Positions 24,717 to 33,177 of a stretch of 45,261 bases of DNA are shown here, one piece after another. The stretch comes from Planctomycetota bacterium. Its GTDB lineage: Bacteria; Planctomycetota; GCA-002687715; DRQF01. Made by a program: the position numbers and the translations under genes. Position 1 is the first letter of the stretch. Each line of letters starts with the position of its first letter. The stretch lies in assembly GCA_011369445.1 (NCBI GenBank), contig DRQF01000273.1:1-45261 (forward strand). The letters run 5' to 3'. Below the pieces are notes generated by a model. The model was not told the origin of the DNA, ran no database searches, and saw only the letters and a program-made list of their open reading frames with translations.

Positions 24717-26756
24717 ATGAGCGAGACGAGAACGCTGGCCGTGATCGGCGCCGGCAACATGGGATCCGGAATCGCCCAAAAGATGGCGACGGAGGGATTT
24801 CGAGTCATTCTCTTGGATCGGGACGAGCCCTCGGTCAAACGAGGCCTCGATCGGATTCGGGAGACGCTGGAAGAAGCCATCACTCGCAAGATCCTGAAGC
24901 CGAAAGACGTCCAGGATGCGCTCGATCGGATCCGCGGCACGACGGACTGGAAGCGTCTTGCCGACGTGGACCTGGTCGTGGAAGCGGTGTTCGAGGACCT
25001 CGACGTCAAGAAGGAGGTGTTCCGCAACCTCGCCGCGAACACGCGACCAGATGCCATCCTCGCCACGAACACCTCCTCATTCTACGTGAAGGATCTGGCG
25101 GCCGTGGTGGAGCATCCCGAGAGGGTCCTGGGGCTCCACTACTTCTACCACCCGGCCAAGAATCGCCTGGTCGAGGTCGTCCCGGCGGACAAGACCTCGG
25201 ACGAAGCCTTTCGCAAGGCGTGGGCGATCCAGGAAGCCATGGGGAAAACGCCCATCCGGTGCAAGGACGCGCCGGGTTTCGTGGTCAACCGCTACTTCGT
25301 GCCGTGGCTCAATGAATCCGTCCGCATTCTCGAGGAGGGCATCGCGGACATCCCCACCATCGAGAAGGCCGCCAAGGACGCTTTCCGCATCGGCATGGGG
25401 CCCTTCGAACTGATGAACGTCACAGGCGTCCCGATCGCCCTGCACGCGGCTGAGACTCTCGGCAGGGAGCTGGGCGAATTCTACGCACCGTCCTCGAAGT
25501 TGCGGGAGCAGGTGGAGGCGGGCGAGGATTGGACGCTCGAAGGCGACGCCGACCCATCAAAAGCCGACGAGGTGTCAAAGAGGCTCCTGGGAGTCACCTT
25601 CCTCGTCGCCGGCGAAATCGTCGACGAAGGTATTGGCGCCATCGAGGACGTCGACATCGGCGCACGCGTGGGACTGCGGTGGAGCAAGGGGCCCTTCGAG
25701 CTCATGAATCGCGTCGGTGTGGAAGAAGGGACGGAACTGGCCCGCTCCGTAGCTCAGCACTGGGGGCGTGACCTGCCCCGCGTCCTCGAACGCCAGGCGA
25801 AATCCGGTGCTCCGTTCACCTTCCGCCTCGTCGAGATCCATCGCAAGGGCGACATCGCCACGCTGACGATCAACCGTCCGGACGCCATGAACGCGATCAA
25901 CCAGGAAGTCGTGCGGCAACTCACGGAAGCCTTCGACGAGCTCGATCGCGACGACACGATTCGGGCCATCGTGTTGGCCGGCAAGGGCAAGGCCTTCATC
26001 GCCGGCGCGGACATCCGTTTCTTCGTCCGCAACATCGAGAAGAAGAACCTCGGCGCCATCCGCTCCTTCACCGAGAAGGGCCATGAGCTCCTCGCCCGTT
26101 TCGCGGCGTCGACCAAGGTCATCATCGCTCGCCTCGACGGGCTCTCGCTGGGTGGAGGCTCGGAGATCGCTCTCGCATGCGACTGGATCGCGGCGACGCC
26201 AAAGGGATCCTTCGGTTTTCCGGAAACGGGAATCGGCATCTATCCGGGGCTGGGCGGCACGCAGCGCACTCCCCGACGCAGCGGCATCCCCCTGGCCCGT
26301 TGGCTCGTCCTGACAGGGGCCCAGGTGACGGCTGCAGCCGGTCTCCGGTTGGGGCTCGTCGACACTCTCGTGGCCCACGAAGATCTGGACCAAGCCATCG
26401 TCTCTCTCGCCGAGCGGGGGAAACGCGATCAGGATGTGTCCCCTCCCGACCTGCGCCCCAAGGGGCTGGAAGCCATCGCGGACGCCTTCGCGGACACCTC
26501 CCTCGAGGACCTGTTGGCCTCAAACCCGGAGGACGCCGAAGACCCACGGGTCGGCCGGGCGCTCAAGGCCTTGAAATTCAAGGCCCCCATCGCCCTCAGA
26601 ATCGCCGACGAGCTCATTCGACTCTCCGCCGAAGCGTCCCTCGAAGAGGGGTTGGCCGCTGAACTCTCCCACCTGGAAGAGATCTTCAGCACGGAGGACG
26701 CCTACGAGGGCCTCTCCTCCCTCGGGAAAGCCCGCCCCAAGTTCAAGGGTTGCTGA
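24717..26756 (+). CDS. 3-hydroxyacyl-CoA dehydrogenase / enoyl-CoA hydratase fusion
   Basis: 679 residues with the dehydrogenase first: NAD motif VIGAGNMGSGIA at 9-20, catalytic His141 in LGLHYFYH, Glu153 in LVEVV, and GFVVNR near 190. From about 395 there is a crotonase domain with both catalytic Glu residues (GGGSEIAL and FPETGIGI). It would hydrate enoyl-CoA and oxidise 3-hydroxyacyl-CoA. The order HAD-ECH is opposite to FadB/FadJ and is that of archaeal-type fusions, including crotonyl-CoA hydratase/3-hydroxybutyryl-CoA dehydrogenase. The usual HFFNP block reads HYFYHP. GAGGAG lies 9-14 nt before the ATG. No thiolase or acyl-CoA dehydrogenase gene is adjacent, so the pathway is open. Confidence 0.93.
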   Translation: MSETRTLAVIGAGNMGSGIAQKMATEGFRVILLDRDEPSVKRGLDRIRETLEEAITRKILKPKDVQDALDRIRGTTDWKRLADVDLVVEAVFEDLDVKKEVFRNLAANTRPDAILATNTSSFYVKDLAAVVEHPERVLGLHYFYHPAKNRLVEVVPADKTSDEAFRKAWAIQEAMGKTPIRCKDAPGFVVNRYFVPWLNESVRILEEGIADIPTIEKAAKDAFRIGMGPFELMNVTGVPIALHAAETLGRELGEFYAPSSKLREQVEAGEDWTLEGDADPSKADEVSKRLLGVTFLVAGEIVDEGIGAIEDVDIGARVGLRWSKGPFELMNRVGVEEGTELARSVAQHWGRDLPRVLERQAKSGAPFTFRLVEIHRKGDIATLTINRPDAMNAINQEVVRQLTEAFDELDRDDTIRAIVLAGKGKAFIAGADIRFFVRNIEKKNLGAIRSFTEKGHELLARFAASTKVIIARLDGLSLGGGSEIALACDWIAATPKGSFGFPETGIGIYPGLGGTQRTPRRSGIPLARWLVLTGAQVTAAAGLRLGLVDTLVAHEDLDQAIVSLAERGKRDQDVSPPDLRPKGLEAIADAFADTSLEDLLASNPEDAEDPRVGRALKALKFKAPIALRIADELIRLSAEASLEEGLAAELSHLEEIFSTEDAYEGLSSLGKARPKFKGC

Positions 26757-26773
26757 CTGGACCTCGGAGCGGG

Positions 26774-27055
26774 TCAGCTCTCATTGACGTTCGGAGACGG
26801 TTTGGATGAAGCGTCTCCTCCCCTCGTCTTTCCAGCTGGCGCCGAGGAGTCACGCAGCGCGGTCTCCAAAGTCGTGACTCGCTTCCACAAGGAATGCTGA
26901 ATGACGGCCACGAGGAAGAAGCAAATCGGCAAGAAACTGTAGAAGGCAGGGTCGCCGCTGCCGCGAGGCAAGATCATCTTCATGATTGACAGCGCGGCGC
27001 AGAACGCCGCAGGGAGCCAGACCACGACCTTCGAGATACGCACCGATTCATCCAT
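26774..27055 (-). CDS. Small two-helix membrane protein
   Basis: 93 residues: membrane segments at about 9-25 (VVVWLPAAFCAALSIM) and 38-54 (FYSFLPICFFLVAVIQH), then a short helical stretch and a Ser/Pro/Lys-rich tail. A strong ribosome-binding site (AAAGGAGG, 8 nt before the ATG at 27055) supports translation. It converges with the HAD-ECH fusion gene. No family is recognised; the tail is likely cytoplasmic. Confidence 0.7.
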   Translation of the reverse strand: MDESVRISKVVVWLPAAFCAALSIMKMILPRGSGDPAFYSFLPICFFLVAVIQHSLWKRVTTLETALRDSSAPAGKTRGGDASSKPSPNVNES

Positions 27056-27252
27056 GACGGACCTCCTTTCCCCGTGAGCGTCCCCCGCCCTTCAGCAGCC
27101 GATGAGAATCCGATGGCCACGGAGTTCCTCGCAACGACCTCCATGGGGGAGCCGGATGCGGATTCTCTGACACCGCGGCGGAGCCATCAAGAAAAGGCCT
27201 CTACGAGTCCCGGGGCTTTCCCTGACGCCCCAGGGCTGCGAGAATCCCCAAC

Positions 27253-29061
27253 ATGCAAGGGCGTGCACGGGTATTTCTTCTTCTCCTCGTCGGATTGGTC
27301 TTCGGAAGTGGAGCGTCCATTTCGGGACAGGTGGTCCTCGAAGTGCCCACGCTCCCAGGGTTCAGGGCGACGGGAGGCGGCACCCGCCACGTGTTCACCC
27401 GACGGTTCCCCAAGGCCCGCATGCGCATCCGCATCGAGGTGAGGATCGAAGAAGACGAAGCCACGGACCTTTCGAAGTTTCTCGAGGCGCGAAAGCGACC
27501 TTCTGAAAAGCAGATGGGGAAAGGCCCAACGGCGGCCAACCTCGGCGGACGCAAGGGCCTTCAGGTCGAGTTCGAAGGGGATTACCCCGGAAGAGGGGGC
27601 ACGCATCCCGGTCGACGGAAGGTCCAGGCAGCCCTCCTATCCCCCGGAAAGTTCCTCGTCGTGGATCAGCTCGTCACCTGGGCCGCCTCGGCGCCCGGCC
27701 CGAAACTCACTCGAGCCGCCGACAAGGCGTTGCAAGCCCTGTCAAAGGGCATCGTCGTAAGGGCTTCGGCGGGAAACGCAGAGCCCGCCTCCGCCCCGCG
27801 CGTCGGGGGGCCGCAGAGGACCTACGACAACGACCACGTCATGCCTTTCTCCTTCGAGGTCCCGGAGAGCTGGCAGATCGTCCACGACGAGAAACAACTC
27901 CCCGGGGCTCTCTGGGTGCTCGCCAGCCCCGATGGTGAGACGATGCAGAAGGGCAACTGGACAGACGTTGCAACCTCACTCGAGGTCACCGTCGTCGGAT
28001 ATCACCACGGCCTTCTCGGCGCGGTTCATCCCCTCGAGCGCGCGACCGTCATGCTCCGCGAGGAATGGGCGGCGCGTGGTCGCACCCTGGAAGCCGTGAG
28101 CGAAACATTGGTGGGCGGTGCCAAGGGACGCCTTTTCCGGATGAAGTCGGGCAGGGACGGGCGGTCGGGGCTCGTTCTGCTGGCGGTGGCCGCTCCGAGC
28201 ACACTCATCGCTTCCGCCCTGTGGCCGGACGACCAGGGGGAAAAGGCTGCAGCGACGGCCCTCGACATCCTCGAGTCATTCCGCGTCGCTCCTGGCCCTG
28301 CTCCCCGTAACGTGAACTCCGAGGCCCTGGAGCTGAGCGTGCCCGTTCCGGGCGGATGGAGCGCGGAGGCGGTCGCCACCGAGGATGACAGCGAGGCGTG
28401 GGCGCTGACGGCCCCCTCGGGGTTGGAGTTGATCCTGCGGGCCTCCCCCCTCGAATCGGGCCACCCCTTGGTCGACGCCGACCCGGCGCTGCTGCGCAGG
28501 TCCGCGGAACTCTACTTCTCGAAGGAGATGGGCCTTTTCAGCCCGAGCGAGGTGAATGAGGGCGTTCTCGCGGCCTGGGAAGCCGGTTCGCCCGCCTGGC
28601 AAACGATGCGAATCGGGGATGGCGGGAGCCTGGACGCCTTCATCGGGGTACGCGACGGGCTGCTCTTGGCGGCGATCCTTCGTGCGCCGCCGAAGGTGAG
28701 CTCGAGAGAACGGGGCCTGGCGCACGCCGTGTTGGCAGGTCTCCACGGTCCCGCCGCGAACGAGGCACCGAAGGCGCCGGGCGATCCTCGACTCCGGCAG
28801 CCCGGAATGGTCTGGGTCTCCCAACGTCTCCTGCCCTTCGATAGCGCCGGCCGGCTCGCCCCCCATCCGGTTTGGGAACTTCGTTCCGGAGCGGACGGCG
28901 TCTGGTGGATAGGAGCGACTCCCGCGAAGGGAAGAGAGGACGGGGGGCGGCTCACGCTGGAAGTCGAGGGGCTTCCCGAGCCCTGGACGCTCGCGCCGGA
29001 CGGACGATCCGCAAGGGATTCCACGGGCCGCGTCTGGTGGCGGGTGCCGGATCTTCGCTGA
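27253..29061 (+). CDS. Secreted protein with repeated PsbP/Mog1-like modules
   Basis: 602 residues. The signal peptide spans about 1-25 (VFLLLLVGLVFGSGASISG). At least two similar modules follow: FSFEVPESWQIVHDEKQ ... GRLFRMKSGRDGRSGLVLL ... LDILESFRV (about 198-352) and LSVPVPGGWSAEAVATED ... WQTMRIGDGGSLDAFIGV ... VLAGL (about 358-498). Each has a W after a Pro-rich turn, a strand-rich centre and a closing helix, as in PsbP/DUF1795-type folds. The first 170 residues may hold a degenerate third module (ALLSPGKFLVVDQLVTW). No catalytic residues are evident. It is probably periplasmic or surface exposed and converges with the kinase gene. Confidence 0.75.
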   Translation: MQGRARVFLLLLVGLVFGSGASISGQVVLEVPTLPGFRATGGGTRHVFTRRFPKARMRIRIEVRIEEDEATDLSKFLEARKRPSEKQMGKGPTAANLGGRKGLQVEFEGDYPGRGGTHPGRRKVQAALLSPGKFLVVDQLVTWAASAPGPKLTRAADKALQALSKGIVVRASAGNAEPASAPRVGGPQRTYDNDHVMPFSFEVPESWQIVHDEKQLPGALWVLASPDGETMQKGNWTDVATSLEVTVVGYHHGLLGAVHPLERATVMLREEWAARGRTLEAVSETLVGGAKGRLFRMKSGRDGRSGLVLLAVAAPSTLIASALWPDDQGEKAAATALDILESFRVAPGPAPRNVNSEALELSVPVPGGWSAEAVATEDDSEAWALTAPSGLELILRASPLESGHPLVDADPALLRRSAELYFSKEMGLFSPSEVNEGVLAAWEAGSPAWQTMRIGDGGSLDAFIGVRDGLLLAAILRAPPKVSSRERGLAHAVLAGLHGPAANEAPKAPGDPRLRQPGMVWVSQRLLPFDSAGRLAPHPVWELRSGADGVWWIGATPAKGREDGGRLTLEVEGLPEPWTLAPDGRSARDSTGRVWWRVPDLR

Positions 29062-29095
29062 GCCGGTGGCGCACCCATCAGCATGACCAATCGTG

Positions 29096-29116
29096 AGGCC
29101 AACGCCCTCGTGGCCT
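29096..29116. terminator. Weak bidirectional hairpin between convergent genes
   Basis: AGGCCA-a-C and G-TGGCCT pair across a 6-nt loop in the 90-bp gap between the secreted-module gene and the kinase gene. There is no T-run, so it is at most a weak terminator. Confidence 0.35.
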
Positions 29117-29151
29117 TCCCGAAGGCTCTGTCACGGAGGTGAGATCTCCCG

Positions 29152-31905
29152 TCAGCGAAGCGAACGGGCCACCCGGAAGCCTGAGAGATTCCCGTTCGTC
29201 TCTTCGGTGAGACCCGATCGTCGTGCCACATGCAAGCCTTCGGGCGGATCACCCCACGAACCGCCGCGCGCGACGCGGAAGTCCGAGACCGAGTAGCGCC
29301 ACGCGCCGTCCCCCGGACGATGCGGCACGCGATAATTGGCATACAATCCGGAGACGATCTCTTCCACATTGCCAAGGACGTCGTGAAGTCCGAATCCATT
29401 GGGCCGGAAGCTTCCGATGGGGGCGTGGACGGCGAAGCCGTCGTCGAATCCCGGCCAAGGCAGCACGCCAACGCCCCCCATCCGTCCGGCCTTGGCGCTC
29501 TCGTCGAGGAGGTTGGCGAAGCCGCGGAGCGCCTCTCTCGACGACCCGAGCACGAACGTGTCCCCGGTGCCGGCGCGGGCCGCATACTCCCATTGCGCTT
29601 CCGTCGGCAACGCCAGATCCGCGACGCGGATTTCCCGGATGATCTGGCGCCAGTTGACGTTCTCTACCGGGTGCGGGCCGCCCTTCACGAGCACGGGAAA
29701 CCGTTTCCTCTGAAGCCAAGAGGAATTGCGGCCAGCGAGACGTCGCCACTGAGCCTGAGTCACCTCGTACTTGCCGATGAAAAACGGTGCGAGGGTCACA
29801 TCGTGGACCGGTCCTTCGGCCGGGGCGGCTTGCTCGTCCACGTTCGGATCGCCGAGCGGACGTCCGTCCGTCGGGGGCTCGGCGCCCATGCGAAAGGTTC
29901 CTCCCGGGAGCAGAACGAGCACCACGGCATCCGCCGCGGAAGGGGTGAGTTCACCCGAGGCGGACCGCGTAGGCACCCGTCCCGTGGAGACGACGGCGAA
30001 TTCCTGGAGTCCGGATCTCGGGTCGGGGCCCAGCGGCACGAGCCCCATTTGAGGGGCGATTCTCAGGCCGCCATAGGTAGGGTTGGCTTCCGCGTCGGCG
30101 ATCTCCTCGATGGTCCGCCTCCACAGGTCGGCGGGCTTCTCGAGGCTCTCGGCTTGGATCCGGGAGGCAAGATCTCTCCAAGCCAAGGCGCGGCGATACT
30201 CACCGGGGGCCTCCATTGTCCCGTCGAAGGCGTCGATGCGTCGGACCAGCTCCACGAGCGTCTCATGCTCCCACTGATCCTCGTCCCTGGCGAAACTCCA
30301 GGATCGGCGTTTTGAAACCCGCGCCTCGAGCGACTCGATCTTCTGCTCGAGTTCCGTGACCCGCTCCGTGATGCGGCCCAGGAACTCCGCGGGAGCACCG
30401 CCCTTCTCGGCCCGCGCGCGACGATCGTCCCACGCCCGCAGCTTTCGATGGAGCGACTGCAATTCCCGATAACGCGGATGCGTCCGGCGATCGTTTTCTC
30501 TGGAAGCGCTGTCATAGGGCAGCGCCTTTTCTCTGAGACTCCGCAGACGGGCCTCGTGACGACCCCGACGGTCGATGAGTTCCCTGGCTTTGGAAATCCA
30601 GTCGTCATAGACAGGAACGGAGTCCGGATGGATGGGGGGCAGGGCGCCGAAGGCGACGGTGAGTCGCCTCACTCGGTCGACATCCGCGAGCTGCCGCGTT
30701 TGCGTGAGGGCGGCGTCCAAAAGCGAAGCCTGCTTGCGCGATTCCCGGAGAAAATGGGTCGTGAGCAGCCACGCTCCGAGGAGGAATACGAACACGAACC
30801 CGAGGCCCCCCGCGGATAGGGGGTTTCGTTGGGCCCAGCGCCGCATCCTCAAAAGAGGCCCCGGTGGTCGAGCGAGAATCGGTTTCCGCCTCAGAACGCG
30901 CCGCAAATCTTCCGCGAGGGCGCTGGCCGTCGCGTAGCGGCGCTGCGGCTCCTTATCCAAAGCCACTTCGACCACCGCCGCCAGGTCCTTGGGAATCGCC
31001 GGATTGAGACGCCTCGGGTCCACGGGACGGCTCTGCAGCACGTCCTTGCGCAGGGCTTCAAACGTCGTTCCCTGGAATGGCCGGCGAGTGGTCAAACACT
31101 CGTAGAGGATGACGCCCAGGGCGAACACGTCCGCGCGGCGATCCACCTGTCTGCCCGCGATCTGTTCCGGCGCCATGTAGGCGGGTGTTCCGATCAGATC
31201 GCCCGTGACGGTCAACTCGGCGCCCTCGTCGGCCAGGTCTCTCGCCAAGCCGAAGTCGAGAATCACGGGAGCGCCGTCGTCCCCCACCATGATGTTGGCC
31301 GGCTTGATGTCCCGGTGGACGAGGCCCGATTCGTGCGCCGCGTGGAGGGCGTCCGCCACCACCGCCAGCATCTCGAGGATGTCCGATCCCCGCGCCTTCC
31401 ACGAACCGCCCACAACCTCCGTCGAGGAAAGAGACGACGACGACTTCGAGATCCCGCCGCGTACGGCCACGAAGCTCGCCCCCTCGGTGGACTGGGAGCG
31501 ACTCGACGCGATCCTGTGAGACAAGGGCGTGCCCGAAACGAGGCGCATGGCGATGAACGCCATGCCGGATTCCTCTCCGAATTCGTAGACCGTGCAGATC
31601 GACGGATGCTCCAGCTTGGACGCCGACTCCGCCTCGCGCCGAAACCGGCTTCGAAGCGTGGCATTCATGGAAAGCTGGGGCGAAAGGAGTTTCAGGGCGA
31701 CCTGGCGGTTGAGCCGGACGTCCTCGGCCCGATAGACCTCGCCTTGGGCACCCCGGCCGAGGATCTCGATGATGCGATAGGCACCGATGCGATCCCCGCC
31801 GCGGAAGAACGAAGAACTTGACGCCGAGGCGCGGAACGCGCCGCCGATGACGGTCTTCTCTTCGCTGTCGGCATCATCCTCGGGAACAGCCTCGTCCGGG
31901 CTCAC
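29152..31905 (-). CDS. Ser/Thr protein kinase fused to an FGE-sulfatase-fold domain
   Basis: 917 residues. Kinase domain at about 42-340: GRGAQGEVY (50-58), catalytic Lys in VALKLL, HRDIKPAN (197-204), DFGLAR (217-222) and MAPEQ. A Ser-rich insert of about 40 residues (133-172) lies between the N- and C-lobe elements. One membrane helix (365-385) is followed by a long charged, coiled-coil-like region (about 390-640). From about 690 there is an FGE/SUMF1 fold: GGTFRMG, FIGKYEVTQAQWRRL, LPTEAQWEYAARAG, then RGGSWGDPPEG and GFRVARS, without the two FGE Cys. The outer domain probably senses a ligand and signals to the inner kinase. GTG start at 31905, 13 nt after the small membrane ORF. Confidence 0.92.
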   Translation of the reverse strand: MSPDEAVPEDDADSEEKTVIGGAFRASASSSSFFRGGDRIGAYRIIEILGRGAQGEVYRAEDVRLNRQVALKLLSPQLSMNATLRSRFRREAESASKLEHPSICTVYEFGEESGMAFIAMRLVSGTPLSHRIASSRSQSTEGASFVAVRGGISKSSSSLSSTEVVGGSWKARGSDILEMLAVVADALHAAHESGLVHRDIKPANIMVGDDGAPVILDFGLARDLADEGAELTVTGDLIGTPAYMAPEQIAGRQVDRRADVFALGVILYECLTTRRPFQGTTFEALRKDVLQSRPVDPRRLNPAIPKDLAAVVEVALDKEPQRRYATASALAEDLRRVLRRKPILARPPGPLLRMRRWAQRNPLSAGGLGFVFVFLLGAWLLTTHFLRESRKQASLLDAALTQTRQLADVDRVRRLTVAFGALPPIHPDSVPVYDDWISKARELIDRRGRHEARLRSLREKALPYDSASRENDRRTHPRYRELQSLHRKLRAWDDRRARAEKGGAPAEFLGRITERVTELEQKIESLEARVSKRRSWSFARDEDQWEHETLVELVRRIDAFDGTMEAPGEYRRALAWRDLASRIQAESLEKPADLWRRTIEEIADAEANPTYGGLRIAPQMGLVPLGPDPRSGLQEFAVVSTGRVPTRSASGELTPSAADAVVLVLLPGGTFRMGAEPPTDGRPLGDPNVDEQAAPAEGPVHDVTLAPFFIGKYEVTQAQWRRLAGRNSSWLQRKRFPVLVKGGPHPVENVNWRQIIREIRVADLALPTEAQWEYAARAGTGDTFVLGSSREALRGFANLLDESAKAGRMGGVGVLPWPGFDDGFAVHAPIGSFRPNGFGLHDVLGNVEEIVSGLYANYRVPHRPGDGAWRYSVSDFRVARGGSWGDPPEGLHVARRSGLTEETNGNLSGFRVARSLR

Positions 31906-31918
31906 GTCCTCATTCCCC

Positions 31919-32089
31919 TCATGACGCTCGTTGCGCCATGAATCGAGGAACCACGAATTTGAGCAGTAGCGCCGCGGCGATCAGACCGCCCCCGAGCCAC
32001 GTTCGCGTCGGAGTTTGTTGCACAAGGAATAGGAACCCTACTACCAGCAGGATATTCGGAAGCGTTCAGCAGAACAGGGAGCGAAACAT
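31919..32089 (-). CDS. Small two-helix membrane ORF with in-frame TGA (candidate selenoprotein or nonsense-broken gene)
   Basis: 57 codons from ATG (32089) to TGA (31919), interrupted by TGA at codon 8 (32068-32066). The ATG has a strong ribosome-binding site (GGAGGG, 6 nt upstream). The first seven residues are MFRSLFC; after the TGA the frame reads TLPNILLVVGFLFLVQQ and WLGGGLIAAALLLKFVV, two clear membrane helices. It ends 13 nt before the kinase gene, so it is probably co-transcribed. Twelve bases after the TGA is an 8-bp stem (ATCCTGCT / AGTAGGGT, with two G-T pairs) around a GGT loop, the placement expected of a bacterial SECIS. Alternatives: a Trp codon mutated to TGA, or a sequencing error. 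Confidence 0.4.
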
Positions 32090-32246
32090 CGAAGCCCTCC
32101 GGAGTGATTGCAGCAACGCTGCTTCCTTGCAGGATAACACGCGCCGGGCGGTCCACGGGACGTAATGCTCAAAGATGCGGCCCCCAAGGCCCTCGGGCCG
32201 GATTCCCCGGGCTGTTATGTTGGACCCCAATCTCAAGGAGCCAATC

Positions 32247-33173
32247 ATGCCCAAAGTCGGACTCATGGTGGGAAGGGAAGAGACCTTTCCCAACGCCCTC
32301 ATGGAGGAGATCAACGGTCGCGGCGGCGACGTCACCGCGGAATTCGTGATCCTCGAAGGGACGCCGCAGTCCTGGGCCCCGGACTACGCCGTCATTCTCG
32401 ATCGCATTTCTCACGAAGTGAGCTACTACCAGACGGCCATGAAGGTGGCCGTTCTCAATGGGTGCCAGGTGATCAACAATCCGTTCTGGAAGCTGGCGGA
32501 CGACAAGTTCTTCGGCACGGCGCTGCTGGAGAAGCTGGGCATCGCCGTGCCGCGGACCGTCGCGTTGCCGAATCTGGAGCATCAGGAAGGGATCACGCCC
32601 GAGAGCCTTCGCAACCTCAAGTATCCCTTGGACTGGGAGGGCATCGCCTCGTGGATTGGGTTTCCCGCCATCTTGAAACCTCACTGGGGCGGCGGATGGA
32701 AGTCCGTGGACAAAGTGGAGAACCTCGAGGAGTTGATGGATGCCTACCACCGCTCCAAGTCGCTCTGTATGACGCTCCAGGAGTTCATCGACTGGGAGCA
32801 ATACGTCCGCTGTCTCTGCATCGGCAAGGACCAGATCAATCCGGTCCCCTGGGACCCGACGCTTCCTCATCATGAGAGGTACACGAAAGCGCGCGCGGAC
32901 ATCTCGGATGAACTCATGACGCGGATCATCAATGAGGCCCGGATGATCAACCACGCTTTGGGCTACGACATGAATACGGTCGAGTTCGCCATCAAGGACG
33001 GCGTCCCTTATGCCATCGACTTCATGAACTTCACACCGGACATGGACCGCAACTCGCTCACCGAAGATCAGTTCGTCTGGGCGGTGAAGACGATGGCGGA
33101 TCTGCTCATCGACCGGGCGACGAACCCGCCGCCCAGCCCCCCCATGCGTTGGGACGGCTTCTTGGGAGCGTAG
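32247..33173 (+). CDS. ATP-grasp ligase
   Basis: 308 residues of ATP-grasp type (RimK-like layout). Residues 1-95 form the preATP-grasp domain (KVGLMVGREETFPNAL). The ATP-binding Lys144 is in AILKPHWGGGWKSV, the adenine-region acidic stretch is LQEFIDWEQYVR, and the Mg-binding residues lie near 252-270 (TVEFAIKDGVPYAIDFMNF). These enzymes join a carboxylate to an amine or thiol through an acyl-phosphate. AAGGAG lies 6-11 nt before the ATG at 32247; an earlier ATG (32219) is less likely. The next gene, a circularly permuted ATP-grasp, starts 4 nt after its stop, so the two probably act in one pathway. Substrate unknown. Confidence 0.8.
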   Translation: MPKVGLMVGREETFPNALMEEINGRGGDVTAEFVILEGTPQSWAPDYAVILDRISHEVSYYQTAMKVAVLNGCQVINNPFWKLADDKFFGTALLEKLGIAVPRTVALPNLEHQEGITPESLRNLKYPLDWEGIASWIGFPAILKPHWGGGWKSVDKVENLEELMDAYHRSKSLCMTLQEFIDWEQYVRCLCIGKDQINPVPWDPTLPHHERYTKARADISDELMTRIINEARMINHALGYDMNTVEFAIKDGVPYAIDFMNFTPDMDRNSLTEDQFVWAVKTMADLLIDRATNPPPSPPMRWDGFLGA

Positions 33174-33177
33174 AACC

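Noticed and set aside
29053-29160. CTTCGCTGA / TCAGCGAAG inverted repeat at the ends of the convergent genes
   Set aside because: Explained by both proteins ending Leu-Arg-stop with the same codons. Similar short repeats at 39905-39931 and 26752-26778 also coincide with convergent stops and lack T-runs, so I do not call them terminators.
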